Origin: Chrysemys picta bellii
Lineage: Eukaryota > Chordata > Testudines > Emydidae
DNA length: 64,000 nt
NCBI RefSeq assembly: GCF_011386835.1
Contig: NC_088792.1
Coordinates: 218,522,394 to 218,586,393 of the forward strand
Reading direction: 5' to 3'
Below, piece by piece: positions 1 through 13,179 of this stretch. The notes beneath the pieces were generated by a model. It did not search any database. It was not told where the DNA came from and saw only the letters and a list, made by a program, of their open reading frames with translations. A program made the translations under genes and the position numbers. Each line of letters opens with the position of its first letter. The first letter of the stretch is position 1.

Positions 1-299
1 GAGTACCCCTAGGTCTTGAAATGGTGTCCCTTACACATATTTCATTTTTTAATCCTGGCTATGGGGTTAGGATTTTTATTGAAGACTATGGAGTTTAGGT
101 GCTAGAAAATGTCCATAATTACATTTTTACTAGAATACTACCCCAAATGTACCAAGACAAACCTATAGCCCTTGCCCTGATGCCAGCATAACTGTAAGAA
201 ACATGTAGACTGGCTTATAAACTATAAATGCCAGCTAGAGCTGACTGAAACTTGGGATTTCCAGTTCATGGAAAATTTCAATATTTCAAAGAGCAGTGG

Positions 300-1164
300 T
301 GTCATAACTATAAAGGGAAGGGTAACAGCTCTCCTGTGTACAATGCCATAAAATCCCTCCTGGCCAGAGACTCCAAAATCCTTTGACCTGTAAAGGGTTA
401 AGAAGCTCGAGTAACCTGGCTGACACCTGACCCAAAGGACCAATAAGGGGACAAGATACTTTCAAATGGGGGGCGGGGGGAGGAAGAGGAAGAGGAGAGG
501 AAGGCTTTTGTTTGTGCTCTTTGTTTTTGGCTTTTGTTTGTGCTCTTTGTTTTTGGTTGTTGTTCGCTCTTGGGACTGAGAGGGACCAGACATCAATCCA
601 GGTTCTCCACATCTTTCTAAACAAGTCTCTCCTATTTCAAACTTGTAAGTAAATAGCCAGGCAAGGCGTGTTAGTTTTCCTTTGTTTTCTCAACTTGTAA
701 ATGTACCTTTTACTAAAGTGTTTATCTTTGTTTGCTATACTTTGAACCTGAGGCTGGAGGGAGGTCCTCTGAGCTCTTTAAGTTTGATTACCCTGTAAAG
801 TTATTTTCCATACTGATTTTACAAAGATAATTTTTACCTTTTTCTTTAATTAAAAGCCTTCTTTTTAAGAACCTGATTGATTTTTCCTTGTTTTTAGATC
901 CAAGGGGGGTGGATCTGTATTCACCAGGAGTTGGTGGGAGAAGGAGGGGGAATGGTTCATTTCTCCCTGCTTTAAAATCCAAGGGGTTTGGATCTCTATT
1001 TACCAGGGAATTGGTGAAGAGTTTCTCAAGGCTTCCCAGGAAAGGGAATCCATTTGGGAATGGTGGCAGCGGACCAGATCTAAGCTGGTAGTTAAGCTTA
1101 GAAGTCTTCATGCAGGCCCCTACATTTGTACCCTAAAGTTCAAAGTGGGGAAGCAACCTTGACA
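300..1164 (+). mobile_element. Solo LTR with 5-bp TSD
   Basis: An 865-bp LTR-like unit bounded by TGTCA and TGACA and flanked by an exact 5-bp duplication, agtgg (295-299 and 1165-1169). It has two tandem 28-bp T-rich units at about 502-557, a pair of related 'atccaaggg' blocks at about 898 and 978, and an attaaa-type polyadenylation signal near 849. No internal coding region is present, so it is a solo LTR left by recombination. The 5-bp TSD would fit ERV3/ERVL or Gypsy; class is uncertain. Confidence 0.8.
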
Positions 1165-2070
1165 AGTGGTGAAGCTGACAAGAATCATGTCAATTTCAGT
1201 CAGCAGCTGCCAGGCTTCCCAGCTTCTGGGGTTCCAGGGCAGCCCCACTATGTGCACAGCCCTGACACTGTGAGCTGCAGAGCTTCCAGACATCTGGGCC
1301 TGCTGGCTCCAAGTCTTTCAAGTGGGTGGGTCCTGGGAGCCAGTTGACCTGGGAGCAGTCTGCATGGTGGGGCTGCCCAGAGCCATGGACCCTAGAAGCC
1401 CAAGCTCCCCGGCAGCCTGCCATGAAACCAAGCAGAGTTCCCTTGGAAACCTGCCTGTGATTCAATTAAAGTTAGTCAAACCAGAGATGCTTCTGTGACA
1501 CACCTCAGGTTCAATAAATCGGCATTTCCCAATGAAACTGTTTCACTGGAAAAATCCTGAGCAGCTCTAGCATGAGCCTATATTTCATGTCAAACTTTGA
1601 CCCAACTGCAAACCTTATTTAGGTTTACATAAGTGCCCTTTAAGATCTGTATTACAGTCATGCCCTGAGACACCAGATGGGACTGCTTACCATGTAAACT
1701 GTTATTAAATGGGAGTCTGGGTATCACGGTGTGGCTCTGTGCTAGGTGCTGTATAAACACCATAGAAATACAGTGCCTGTCCCAAGGAGCCTTATAGCCT
1801 AATTTAAGAGAAGACACAAGTGGGTATCTTAATAGCCCACCGCAAGCTTTCAGCAGTCTGGCAACTCTCCAAAGCTTATAAGTTTTGGGGCTTTCCCGAA
1901 GGATAAAGTATGAAATGTGTTTTGGTTCACCTCTAACTTAAGTAAGCTCCTTTGCACAGGAGGTTTTGGCTCCTGGCTGAACAAACACTGCCAAGCCTGC
2001 TGAGACTCCATAATCAGCAAATTTTAAAGGTGCTTATTTGGCTGAGAGAAAGGTAATGATGAAGACTGAG
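1165..2070. other. Intron sequence, old repeat fragments
   Basis: No gene seen. Bases 1726-1795 resemble an amniote L2/MIR-type tail (gtgctaggtgctgtataaac, then cctgtcccaaggagcc). The block at about 1460-1580 looks repetitive but was not identified. Confidence 0.5.
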
Positions 2071-2470
2071 CCCTGGTCTACACTACAGGGTTAGGTCGAA
2101 TTTAGCTGCTTTAGGTCGATTTGAAAATGAATGCGTCCACACAACCAACCCCGTTCCGTCGACTTAAACGGCTCTTAAAATCGACTTCTGTACTCCTCCA
2201 CGGTGAGGGGAGTAGCGCTAAAATTGACCTTGCTGGGTCAAATTTAGGGTAGTGTGGGCGCAAATCGACGGTATTGGCCTCCGGGAGCTATCCCAGAGTG
2301 CTCCATTGTGCCTGCTCTGGACAGCACTTTGAACTCCGATGCACTAGCCAGGTACACAGGAAAAGTCCTGGGAACTTTTGAATTTCATTTCCTGTTTGGT
2401 AAGCGTGGCGAACTCAGCAGCACAGGTGACCATGCAGTCCCCCCAGAATCGTAGACCGTAGAATGTTTTT

Positions 2471-2780
2471 ATGCTCCCCCTATCATCCCTGTCCCTGAGG
2501 TTATCGCAAATTAGAAGGCGAAGAAAACGCACTCGTGATGACATGTTTTCCGAGCTCATGCAGTCCTTCCATGCTGATAAGGCACAGCTTAATGCATGGA
2601 GGCATTCAGTGGCAGAGGCCAGGAAAGAATTAAGTGAGCGCGAAGAGCGGAGGCAGGACACGATGCTGAGGCTAATGGGGGAGCAAACGGACAAAATGAA
2701 GTGTCCGTTGGAGCTGCAGGAAAGCCAAGAGCACAGACCCCTGCTGCATCCACTGTATAACTGCCTGCCCTCCTCCCCAC
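2471..2780 (+). pseudogene. Harbinger Myb/SANT-like protein, C-terminal relic
   Basis: Translation contains SLRLSQIRRRRKRTRDDMFS, ELMQSFHADKAQLNAWRH and EREERRQDTMLRLM, the coiled-coil tail of the Myb/SANT-like DNA-binding proteins encoded by turtle Harbinger elements. The N-terminal trihelix domain is missing and reading beyond about 2780 is unrelated low-complexity sequence. A transposon relic, not a host gene. Confidence 0.7.
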
Positions 2781-3143
2781 GTTCCATAGCCTCCTCCCCC
2801 AGATGCCCAAGAACGCAGGGGGGGGTGGGGGGGGGGAGAGACACAACACGCTCCGGGCACCCAGCCACTCCACTCCAGAGGATGGCCCAAGCAACAGAAG
2901 GCTGTCATTCAAACAGTTTGATTTTTAGCGTGGCTACAATAAGCCATGTGGCCTTGTCCTTCCCTCCTCCCCTACCCCACCTGGGCTACCTTGGCTGTTA
3001 TCTCTTGGTTTTTTTAATTAAGAAAGAAAGAATGAATGTATGGTTTCAAAACAATAGTTACTTTACTTCGAAGAGGGGAGGGTGGTTGACTTACAGGGAA
3101 TTAAAATCAACAAAGGGGGCAAGTTTGCATCAAGGAGAAAGTG

Positions 3144-3329
3144 TCACACCGAAGCCTGGCCTGTCATGAAACTAGTTTTCAAAGCCTCTCTGATGTGCTG
3201 CGCGCATTGCTGTGCACTTCTAATCGCCCTGGTGTCTGGCTGCTCAAAATCGGATGCCAGGCGATTTGCCTCAACCTCCCACCCAGCCATAAACATCTCC
3301 CCCTTACTCTCACAGATATTATGGAGCAC
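3144..3329 (-). pseudogene. Harbinger DDE transposase C-terminal relic
   Basis: Minus-strand translation begins MLHNICESKGEMFMAGWEVE and continues with FEQPDTRAIRSAQQCAQHIR. The LHNICE motif near the C-terminus of HARBI1-like transposases is clear. The catalytic DDE core is absent, so the element cannot transpose by itself. Confidence 0.7.
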
Positions 3330-4434
3330 ACAGCAAGCAGCAATAACAATGGGAATGTTGGGTTGCGCTGAGGTCTGACCTAGTCAGCAAACAGTGCCAG
3401 CAAGCTTTTAAATGTCCAAAGGCACATTCTACCACCATTCTGCACTTGCTCAGCCTATAGTTGAACTGCTTCTTACTACTGTCCAGGCTTCATGAGCCAT
3501 GGGAGTAAGGGGTAGGTGTGACTGCACGGTGCTTCCAGCTGGGAGAGCAGCCTGAGGCAGAAGCCTCCAGCTCGCATGATATTCCAGACAGGACTGAATC
3601 TCCATGAGACGAAACTTAAAGAAGAGAATGACCTGGAGTCTCTGGCTCCCATTCTGTGCTCTAAGAGGAGGATAGCCTTGTCTGTCCAGGCGCCTCTGAT
3701 CGACCTCACTAAGGTCTGCCAGGAGCACTCAGGAGACGTACAACGGCTATCAGTCCTACTGCACCATCTGCCACAAAGGCAAGGAGCTGCTGATATGTAG
3801 CAATGCAGTACCGTGTCTGCCAGCAGCACCCAGGAGACATACATTGACGGTGAGCTGAGCAGGCTCCATGCTTGCCGTGGTATGGCGTCTGCACGAGTAA
3901 CCCAGGAAAAAAGGCGCGCAATGATAGTCTGCCGTTGCTTCCATGGAGGGAGGGAGGCCTGACGACATGTACCCAAAACCACCCACGACAATGTTTTTGC
4001 CCCATCAGGCATTGGGAGCTTAATCCAGAATTCCAATGGGCAGTGGAGATAGCTACCCACAGTGCACTGCTCTGTAAGTCGATGCTAGCCACGGTAGTGA
4101 GGATGCACTCCGCCGACTTAATGCGCTTAGTGTGGACATATGCAATCGACTGTATAAAATCGGTTTCTAAAAATCGACTTCTATAAAATCGACCTAATTT
4201 CGTAGTGTAGACATACCCTGAGGAAAGGAGTGTGATCTGAAGTTGCATTGAGAGAAAGTAGAGGATGTGGAGAAATATTATGGGGAGGACAGAGAAATTA
4301 AAAAGGTTAGAAAAAACATCTGAGCCTCTTGAGAGCTTGTCTAAAGAAAGTCTCTCAAGGGTCAGCCATTTCAGGTAACTGTTGCACAGCAGAAGTTTTG
4401 GTTATAGTAATAGTTAAAGACGGTCACATAAATA

Positions 4435-4629
4435 CACCTCTACCCTCACATAACACGACCCGATATAACACGAATTCGGATATAACGCGGTAAAGCAGTG
4501 CTCCGGGGGGGGGGGGGGGGGGGCTGCGCACTCCGGCAGATCAAAGCAAGTTCGATATAACGCGGTTTCACCTATAACGCAGTAAGATATTTTGGCTCCC
4601 GAGGACAGCGTTTTATAGGGGTAGAGGTG
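4435..4629. mobile_element. Tigger-like MITE
   Basis: A 195-bp element with inverted ends cacctctaccctca and (complement) cacctctacccctat, preceded by TA; the right TA appears mutated to TG. Internal motifs ataacgcggt recur in both orientations. It contains a run of 19 G at 4505-4523. Confidence 0.65.
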
Positions 4630-5194
4630 TGCCTGAAGAACACGGTGATAACTGGGGTTGGGTTCTTTGTATAAAACCTTGTTAAAACCTCTAGCTTTTT
4701 AAAGACATCCAGTAACTGAAGGCCCATTTTTGTGACTTTTACTCATATTGAGGGGCACTTAGTAAGTAGTCCCATTGTGATAAATGTGACTATTCACCCA
4801 CGTACTCCTCAACATATGTAAGAACTGAAGAACTGGGCCAAGGATGGCTGGCTGGCAAAAATCTTAATTTATAATCCTGATTTCCTTATAGTGTACCTAG
4901 CAATTGATGGATGACAGACAATTTTGAGCTTTAGGCTATTGGTCTAAGCTGCTAACTACACTATTTATATGAAAACATCTTCTTATCCACCTACCCATCC
5001 CATCTGCCCTTTGCTCCTCTCCATATGTTAGTAATATGAAAACAATTTGTTCCATCTGAAAGGCAAGACATAATAGTACTTAGAAATCACCAAGTGCTGG
5101 ATTCCAAGCAAAAATTTCTACAGGCAACATCAGAAATATAGCAATCTTAACTAACATGTAGAATCATAGTTAACAGACAAGTGTCTCATCTTAC
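4630..5194. other. Intron sequence, nothing recognised
   Basis: AT-rich intron next to exon w36. I looked for the following PRKDC exon and found no conserved segment; no clear repeat boundary seen. Confidence 0.5.
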
Positions 5195-5306
5195 CGGTTT
5201 GTAATGATGTCATCCCAGATGTTCATGGGGTCCATTTTATCATCTGGATATCTGCTTCTCCAAATTCTAAGAAGTCTCTTAAGGGAAACTTGAGAAGCTA
5301 AGCTGC
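5195..5306 (-). CDS. PRKDC: PRKDC exon w36 (FAT, about 3155-3192)
   Basis: Encodes [20 protein letters not shown] then [17 protein letters not shown]; human has [17 protein letters not shown]. Acceptor is attttag and donor AACCG|gtaaga. The next exon, expected to begin CFFLSKIEEKL-like, was not found down to position 1 and must lie outside the window. Confidence 0.96.
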
Positions 5307-8300
5307 CTAAAATCAATTAAAAATACTTAAAAAAAAAAAAAAAAAAGGCTGCATCGAGGTAATGTAAAAATGTAGGGGGTCAAACCATGATGTTTAGAAT
5401 CATAGACTATTAGGGTTGGAAGAGACCTTAAGAGGTCATCTATTCCAATCCCCTGCTCAAAGCAGGACCAACACCAACTAAATCATCCCAGCCAAGGCTT
5501 TGTCAAGCTGGGCCTTAAAAACCTCTAAGGATGGAGATTCCACCACCTCCCTAGTGAACCCATTCCAGTGCTTCACCACCCTCCTAGTGAAATAGTGTTT
5601 CCTAATATCCAACCTAGACCTCCCCCACTGCAACTTGAGACCATTGCTCCTTGTTCTGTCATTTGCCACCACTGAGAACAGCCGAGCTCCATCCTCTTTG
5701 GAACCCCCCTTCAGGTCATTGAAGGCTGCTATCAAATCTCCCCTCTCTCTTCTCTTCTGCAGACTAAATAACCCCAGTTCCCTCAGCCTCACCTCATAAG
5801 CCATGTGCCCCAGCCCCCTAATAATTTTTGTTGCCCTCCACTGGACTCTCTCCAATTTGTCCACATCCCTTCTGTAGTGGGGGGACCAAAACTGGACGCA
5901 ATACTCCAGGTGTGGCCCCACCAGTGCTGAATAGAGGGGAATAATCACTTCCCTCGATCTGCTGGCAATGCTCCTACTAATACAGCCCAATATGCCGTTG
6001 GCCTTCTTGGCAATTTTAAAGAGATAATTGCTATTTTAAATCATCATGGAAGGATTTCATTGCAAGGGCTAGAAAGATAAAACATAATATAGCGGATGAC
6101 CCTTTTAAAAAATATCTTCACTATATCAGAAACAGATTCAGAGTCTTTTGACATGTGAAAATAACTAGACTCACTCTTTCCAAAAACAAAAAGGTCAATG
6201 CCACAATGTATATACACAAAATAAGAGAAAAATGCTGTGGGGAAAATACACAGCACACTGCTGACTCATATCCAGCTTCTCGTCCACTGTAATCCGAGGT
6301 CCTTTTCTGCAGAACTGCTGCTTAGCCAGTTGGTCCCCGGCCTGTAGCGGTGCATGGGATTCTTCCTTCCTAAGTGCAGGTCTCTGCACTTGTCCTTGTT
6401 GAACCTCATTAGATTTCTTTAGAACCCAGTGAGAGAAGCACAGATTGACACAGCAGCAGCCAGCAGTTAATATAATGAAACTCACTCAAATTTCCTGGCT
6501 TCTATTAAATGAATCATTCAGTCTGGTGTTTATTATACTATTTTCCAGTTATTGCTGTATCTCAACTACTAGAGAGTAAAGAAACTAAAAGGGGCAATAA
6601 TTATCACTGGAAAAGAATGACAGTTATTACCAGTATTCCTCATAGGAGTAAAGTGGAATACAAAGGTACAATTGTTAACTAGAATTTTGTACTAAGCTGA
6701 TAAGATGTAAGTAACTTTATATTTTATGCCTAAAATAGCAGATATTATTGGAACATATGATCTATCTCTGCTGTTCACTACTATCAAACTAGTCTAAAAC
6801 TAATCGTGTAATTTTAAAGAGATAATTGCTATTTTAAATCATCATGGAAGGATTTCATTGCAAGGGCTAGAAAGATAAAACATAACATAACGCATGACCC
6901 TTTTAAAAAATATCTTCACTATATCAGACAGAGATTCAGAGTCTTTTGACATGTGAAAATAACTACACTCACTCCTTCCAAAAACAAAAAGGTCAATGCC
7001 ACAATGTATATACACAAAATAAGAGAAAAATACTGCAGGGAAAATATCTTACTTGGTTTGCTTATAAAATTGATGAATTCCTGTATTTCTGTTAAAGCTT
7101 GGACAGACTGCAGCTTTGTTAGTCGACTTTGGTGTAACAGAGTGTCAATACTGGAATAGTTCTAGGAGAGGGAAAATGATTTTTAAGTGATTTCTTACCC
7201 TGTTTTTATTTAAAGCACTGTAGAGCAGATAAATAACCGATCCTTCTATGTGCTATGCTCAACTAGATTGTGATTCATATCATCCGTAGAAAAGATGCAT
7301 AAAACCAACCAGTATCAATTTACGCTAGTTAGAGGTTGTCAAAATGACACGAGTGAACTAGGCTGAATAAACTCAGTATGATATACTAGGGAAGAGGAGG
7401 GGACAGAGTGAATAAACTGAAAGAAAGGAGTAAGACACCCCCAAAATAGGGCAGGCATGCTGCACTGGATGGCTGTCTCCATTTCTTAAGTTCCTGGGGT
7501 GAAATCCTGACCCCAGGGAAGTCAATGGAAGTTTTGCCATTCACTTCAAAGGGGTCCAGATTCCATCCTTTATATTTTAATCTTGAAGTAATGTTCCAGT
7601 AGCAGCAAGAGCTGCACCTTACATGTCTTCCTACAGAGAATCACAGCAGACATGTTACAGCAGCTTTGTTACCTGCATGAAGGCCTGCATGCCACTGCTG
7701 ATGTAATATCTGGCTCTGTCAAAGTCATCCTGCAAGATGTAGAGAAGACTCAGCTCTTGGCTGTAATACATTTCTATAAGGGCTTTCCTCTGTTCTATCT
7801 TCATAGCCTCATCAATGAAGGTCAGCAAGGACTGGTCATTGCCCCCATGGAGCAGTAATTTCAACTTACTCCGTATTATATATGGCAGGTAGGTTTCCTA
7901 TAGAGGAAAAAAGAAAAAAAGTCTCTTTACTCCTAGGGCAGGATACTGAATAATCAACTTCTGCCATCTGTTGCTGGTGATGTCGAACCATATGCAAGAC
8001 ATATAGGGGCCTGGTTCCATCTGCTACAGGCCTAAAGATTTTCAAATTAGGAAAAGACTAACATATTTCACCAAATGTAATTATACTTTTCAGTGTATCT
8101 TAACCTTTTTCAGATTGACTCCCATCACCCAACAAGTCACACAGCACCCTCTTCTGGTGGGCTCATGCAGTTGCACAGGTACTGGTGCTTGGCATTTCTT
8201 ATCAGCTTCAAAATAAATTTGGTGGGACCCTCCAAATACAGGAGGAGGAGAAAAATAAATGACAGCAGCATGAAGAGTGCAAAGAGGACAAGGTGACCAG

Positions 8301-11300
8301 GCTAGAGCCATTTGCTGAGTCATGGGACTAAAGGGCAACTTGAGACGCTACAGAATAGCAAAAAATATTTACTTTAATTACTGTTGACCGTAATTTTTAT
8401 AAGAAAACTCATCTAAATTGTGCAAAGTACTTTGGTGATCAAGTCACTTTACCTCTATCCCTAATCAAGGCACCGCAGTAATGGCCCCTGTACAAATGGA
8501 ATCAGTGTGAAATCAACTCTAATCTAGCAATGAGTTCACAAACCTGATAAAATGGATCACTCCACGTTTTGTTTAGGTCTGGAGGTTGTCCACTATCAAT
8601 ATTAACAGTGGAACAATACTCCAGTGACTTCCACTCTGTCAGATGGTTGTAGCATTCAAGAGATGCAAGTTCCCAGAAATCCTTTTCTGCTTCAGAAGGT
8701 TCACCATCCGGCCAGTCTTGTTTAGAGAGAGCCTAAAAAAGGAATGTCAGATGAAAAAAAAAAAAACAAGTAGGTTCTGAGCTGTAATATTATGATTTTT
8801 TTACTATTCTAGCTGAACACCTTCAGGAGAACCCATAATGTTTTCACTGTTGCATGACAATATTTTATTCCTTTACCAGCACTTGTGTTTAATCAGCAAA
8901 TAAGACCTAAGAAAATGTTCCAAAGAATTCTTCAAAATGTAAGCCAGTCACACCTTTAACATATAAAACTCAGTTCAGATGTGAGCTTCAGTCAACCTGT
9001 ATTTGTAAAGAGCTGCATTTTTCCACCTTTCATTTAGCCACAAACATTCTGTAGGTAAAATCATTTCCACACATATTTTTTAACGATTATCAACTTGTGA
9101 ACACAAATAGAACTTACATGGGCAGAGCATAGGCACTTAATTTACATTCTCTAATGATCTTCTGTGTATACTGAAATTATATTGATTTATGCCTGTAAAG
9201 TTGTGTGACACCAATGGAGAGAACTTGAAAATTTGTCTCAATAAGCACTGTCTGTTATGAACTGTTATTTATATTGCATTTGACCAAGTATCTTTTATGG
9301 ATCTTGACTCATATAATTAAGTGAACTACATAAAAGAACGTTTAAAGCAACACGCTGTCTCAGAATTTTTGTTTTGATAGAAGTAAAATAAAAGGGTCTT
9401 AGAAAAAAAATCTGAGAGGAAAGAAATAAACTATATTTGTCATGTAGTTTTTTACCTCATCATATTGTTTAGCTGCTTCTGCATAATCACTTCTTGCCTC
9501 TGCTAACAGTGCATTCTGGGTAATTTCCTTAGTTCCAATCTTTCCACTGAAAATACCACGAAGAACATCATAATCTCCAACAGATCGATAAAGCCTAGTA
9601 AAGTTAAAAGGCAAAAAATTATTATTATTTGAAAAAGAACAGTTTTCTATTCAAGTGCAAAGTATCCAGGTACAAAGTACTTCAGTATTACAACTGATGC
9701 ATGTTAGACAGTCTATGCAAACTTACTGCTCTATAACTGCCTGGCTGCATAGAATGCATTACTGATGCATGGATATTATTCTTCTATCAGATTATAAATT
9801 TATACTGGATTGTGTAAACTCCACTCTGGCCAAAAAAATGTTTAAACAATGCTGCACACACTACTCCGAAATCCCCTGCAAGAGTATAGCGTTTAACTGG
9901 ACTGGAAACCAAGCTGTTGAATCTGTACCAGAGAATGTATTGGAAAAGATTTGTGACATGGGAGTAGCCCTGCCTGAAAGGTCAATAATTAGCTCAGAAG
10001 TATTAAAAATATACCCAGTATGAAAATCAAGCCCTATATATGACTAGAACTCTTGGCTGATTTAATTTGAACAAAAACTATCCCAATTAATTTCTGCAAC
10101 AAGCACTCACTTAGCAAGTTCAATCCATCTAATTACATCTGGAGAGAGCGCTGCCCTTCCACGCATTCGTTTGGACAGTGGTTCTTCTTCTGAAGAAAGA
10201 CGAGTTAGAGCCTGTTCAAGAAGCAGGATGCCCACGGGTTGCTGTAAACTGGCTAAGCAGCTAGTGCTCACAGTGGCTGAGTCGAGGTCTAGCAGCTCTC
10301 TGTGCTGGTAACTCATTTCCTGTAAAACAAAGACATGGGCAGTTAATGGGCCTGTAAGTATTGGAAATAGGCTTTATAGAGAAAATCTTTTCGTTTTCTT
10401 TTCCTAAAGTGAAAGAAAGCTTGGATGGAGGCTAGTGCATCTAGTGATTTTGTGAATAGTTTTTCGCATGCCAGCTGGTGCAGGAATTTTACATCTTGCC
10501 TGCAAGCAACTTTGAGGCCCTAAGACCTTGGCATTTTGGATAGAATGAAATGAACAGGCTACATTTGGTGTATGTATGCCACGTGCTTGAGACATATCTT
10601 TAGAGCTTGAGGAATGCCCATTTATGCCACAATCTTCCAAGAATTAGAACAAAACAATGGGATAACTATTTCCCAGGAACTGTGGAAAGAGGAATTTACC
10701 TTGGACAGAAAGATTTCTGGAGCTCTAAGAATAACCTTTTCTTATGACAAAGGCAGCGTGGTTCTTGTATGGATATGGGAACTAATTCCAAAACCTGCCT
10801 TTTGGAGGTAATGGTGACTAAAAATGCCAGCCACATGCTTGTCTAATCCATCATTCTGATTAAATTTGGCAGAGATACTCAGACAGGGGAATCAATGTGC
10901 CTGTCTACAAAATGCTGCTGTGGCTGGTTCCACATTTCTAAAGGTGCTTGGTTGTAGGACTCCAACCAAACCTCCTGGAGAAACTTTAGTGTATCTGAGA
11001 TCACCAGAACTTTGAGATTAATATTTGTATCTAGTGATCAGACTCCTTTGTGCTGGGTACTGCACAAATGAAGAAGTAGTCCCTGTCCCAAAGAGCACCA
11101 GAAATGTAAATCTGACCAGACCAGTGAATGAAATATTCTGATTGTTATAGTTTGGTTTCCAGACAGAACTCAGAAGATAATGGAGAATCCATGCTGAAAA
11201 TTAAACTTCTCTGCCAACACCCAGACTGTTAACTGTAGGTGTTCCTATAGGAGTCCCAGTTTCAAGGGATCGGGTGTTTTCTGCATGTACAAGGTGGGGG

Positions 11301-13137
11301 TCGTTGGTTATCTAGCAAGTCCAACATGCCTTCTGGGCCAGTGGAGGACTAGCAAGAGGACCACAACTCTCCTTTTTCTTCTTTTCAGTATCCTTTATGT
11401 GAACTGTCTTGAAAGGCAGCAGATTCTACTCTACCCAGGACATCATTTCCATTTCCAAAGAGAAGCTCTGACTCTGGTTACTCTCTATTTATGGAAGGGA
11501 TATAAACACTCATGCCTCAATCATAAACCAACCTCTAACAGGAGTTAGCAGGATACGTTCTCTGCAAGTACCACAATTCCCCACTAAATGGTTTCTTACA
11601 CCTTCCACTGATGCAGTATTGGCCACTATCATAAAAAGGATATTGGATTGCATGGACAACTGGATGACTCCCCTGGGGTCCATATTTGCAGGTTTTGCTT
11701 TTTTTATTTTTTAAATAAAGACATGCCCTAATAGAGATGTCAAAATGAACTGAAATGTTGCGTACTATGAGATTCTGTATATTTGTCTTCCAAGTATGCT
11801 TGCTTCCATAGTGAGTATGCAAGAGTCTAGAGTGAAAGCTAGGTTGGCTTTCAGCATGATGTTTGCATTTACCCGTCCCCAAAGGGTCATTTGGATTTGA
11901 TCTGAGAATTACACCTAACTTTGCATTGCATCAAGTGCATGACTCTATGTTCTCAGAAAGCATTTCAGCAGGAGCATTTTGAGAAACCCATACAAGGGAT
12001 GAAGGTGGTGCATAACACCAGCAACCCTAGCCATTGGAAATAGCTGGTTACTGATGACCCCTTAGGAAATGATTGATGCCATGAAGTTTTGGATTTCTGC
12101 AAATCTTTACCATATGGCAAAATTACAGCCAAAGCCATATCTATTTTGACCTCTGGGTAGGAACTCTCCATTGCAATACAAAATTCCCCTTGATTATAAA
12201 AAAACTGGTGGCTATGAATCCTTTCCAGCAGTGAACTTATGATTGGGTCTGTTTCTCTTGATAGAGTGCTGTAGAGGTTTATTTTTGTTTTGTGATGCAT
12301 GTGTGGTATTTCTTCCCCTGGCTGTATACAGCGGAGAGATAGAACACTATTTATCCTGGCCTGGGAACGCAACAGAGGAGGGCTATTGGTACACATACCT
12401 CAATTGTGGAAGTAGCTTGCTAGAAGTTCCTGGGAGCCTGAAGGCTGGCACCCAAGTAAGTATTGTAGGCGCAACCTAGAACCACTCAGGGCTTTACTCA
12501 GTAAATCAGGATAATTTTGAACATGAGAAGGGACTTGCCCTTCTGTAATCCCATGAAGGTGCACCTTTGTGGGGAGTGGAATACTCATGTGCCTCCATTT
12601 GGGTCATCGACTGCCTCGAGTGCTTCTAAGGCTTTAGTGTGGAGCCAGCCTGTGGAGCAGGGAGTATCTGGGTGTGGGGACTCTGGATCTTCTCTGGGTA
12701 TTTTCCCATTCAGTGCCTGTTTATTGTGGGACCTACCCCATGAGCTGTCCAGAGAACTTCCTCCTCCTCCTCATTAGGCTCGCTCTCCAAAACCTCAGAA
12801 AGTCATGATCAGGCTTTTCTGCACTGGAGTCATGGCTCCTTGGGGCAGGATGGGAATCCAACATGCTGGTCAGATTCTGAACTCCGTGCCCTAGCAGTGC
12901 AAGGGTCAGCTGGCTGGTCACAGGCAGGGCATAATTCATCCTCTGTAGAACCCATACGTGATGTCTCACATAGGGAACATCACTTAGATTTAAGCCAGGT
13001 GTTTGTAGGATAGCTGTGCCATGCCTGACTGGGGGCAGAGGAGTCTGGCAGGGAGGTGCTATGCCTACAGAGGCAGATCCAGGTGGCAGAAATGACCATG
13101 CAGTTATTTACCTCATCCAGGGGAGGAGGAAGGCAAG

Positions 13138-13179
<42 letters not shown>

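Larger units (their letters stand above)
2071..4220. mobile_element. PIF/Harbinger DNA transposon, decayed
   Basis: The ends form imperfect inverted repeats: the left reads ggtctacactac then taggtcgaattta, and the reverse complement of the right reads ggtatgtctacactacgaaa then taggtcgatttta. Inside are two convergent coding relics, a Myb/SANT-like accessory protein on the plus strand and a transposase C-terminus on the minus strand. About 2.15 kb, with internal deletion of most of the transposase. A 3-bp target duplication could not be fixed. Confidence 0.75.

Noticed and set aside
2471..3169. 232-codon plus-strand open frame
   Set aside because: Only the first part is protein-like, and it is a Harbinger Myb/SANT-like tail; the remainder is low-complexity transposon sequence.
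6195..6485. 96-codon minus frame across the CR1 insertion
   Set aside because: Fusion of CR1 3' sequence with the copied intron segment; not a gene.
9769..10023. 84-codon plus-strand open frame between w31 and w32
   Set aside because: Antisense to PRKDC, no family recognised, length expected by chance.
11965..12396. 143-codon minus-strand open frame
   Set aside because: No motif, splice context or conservation that I recognise; consistent with chance in an intron.
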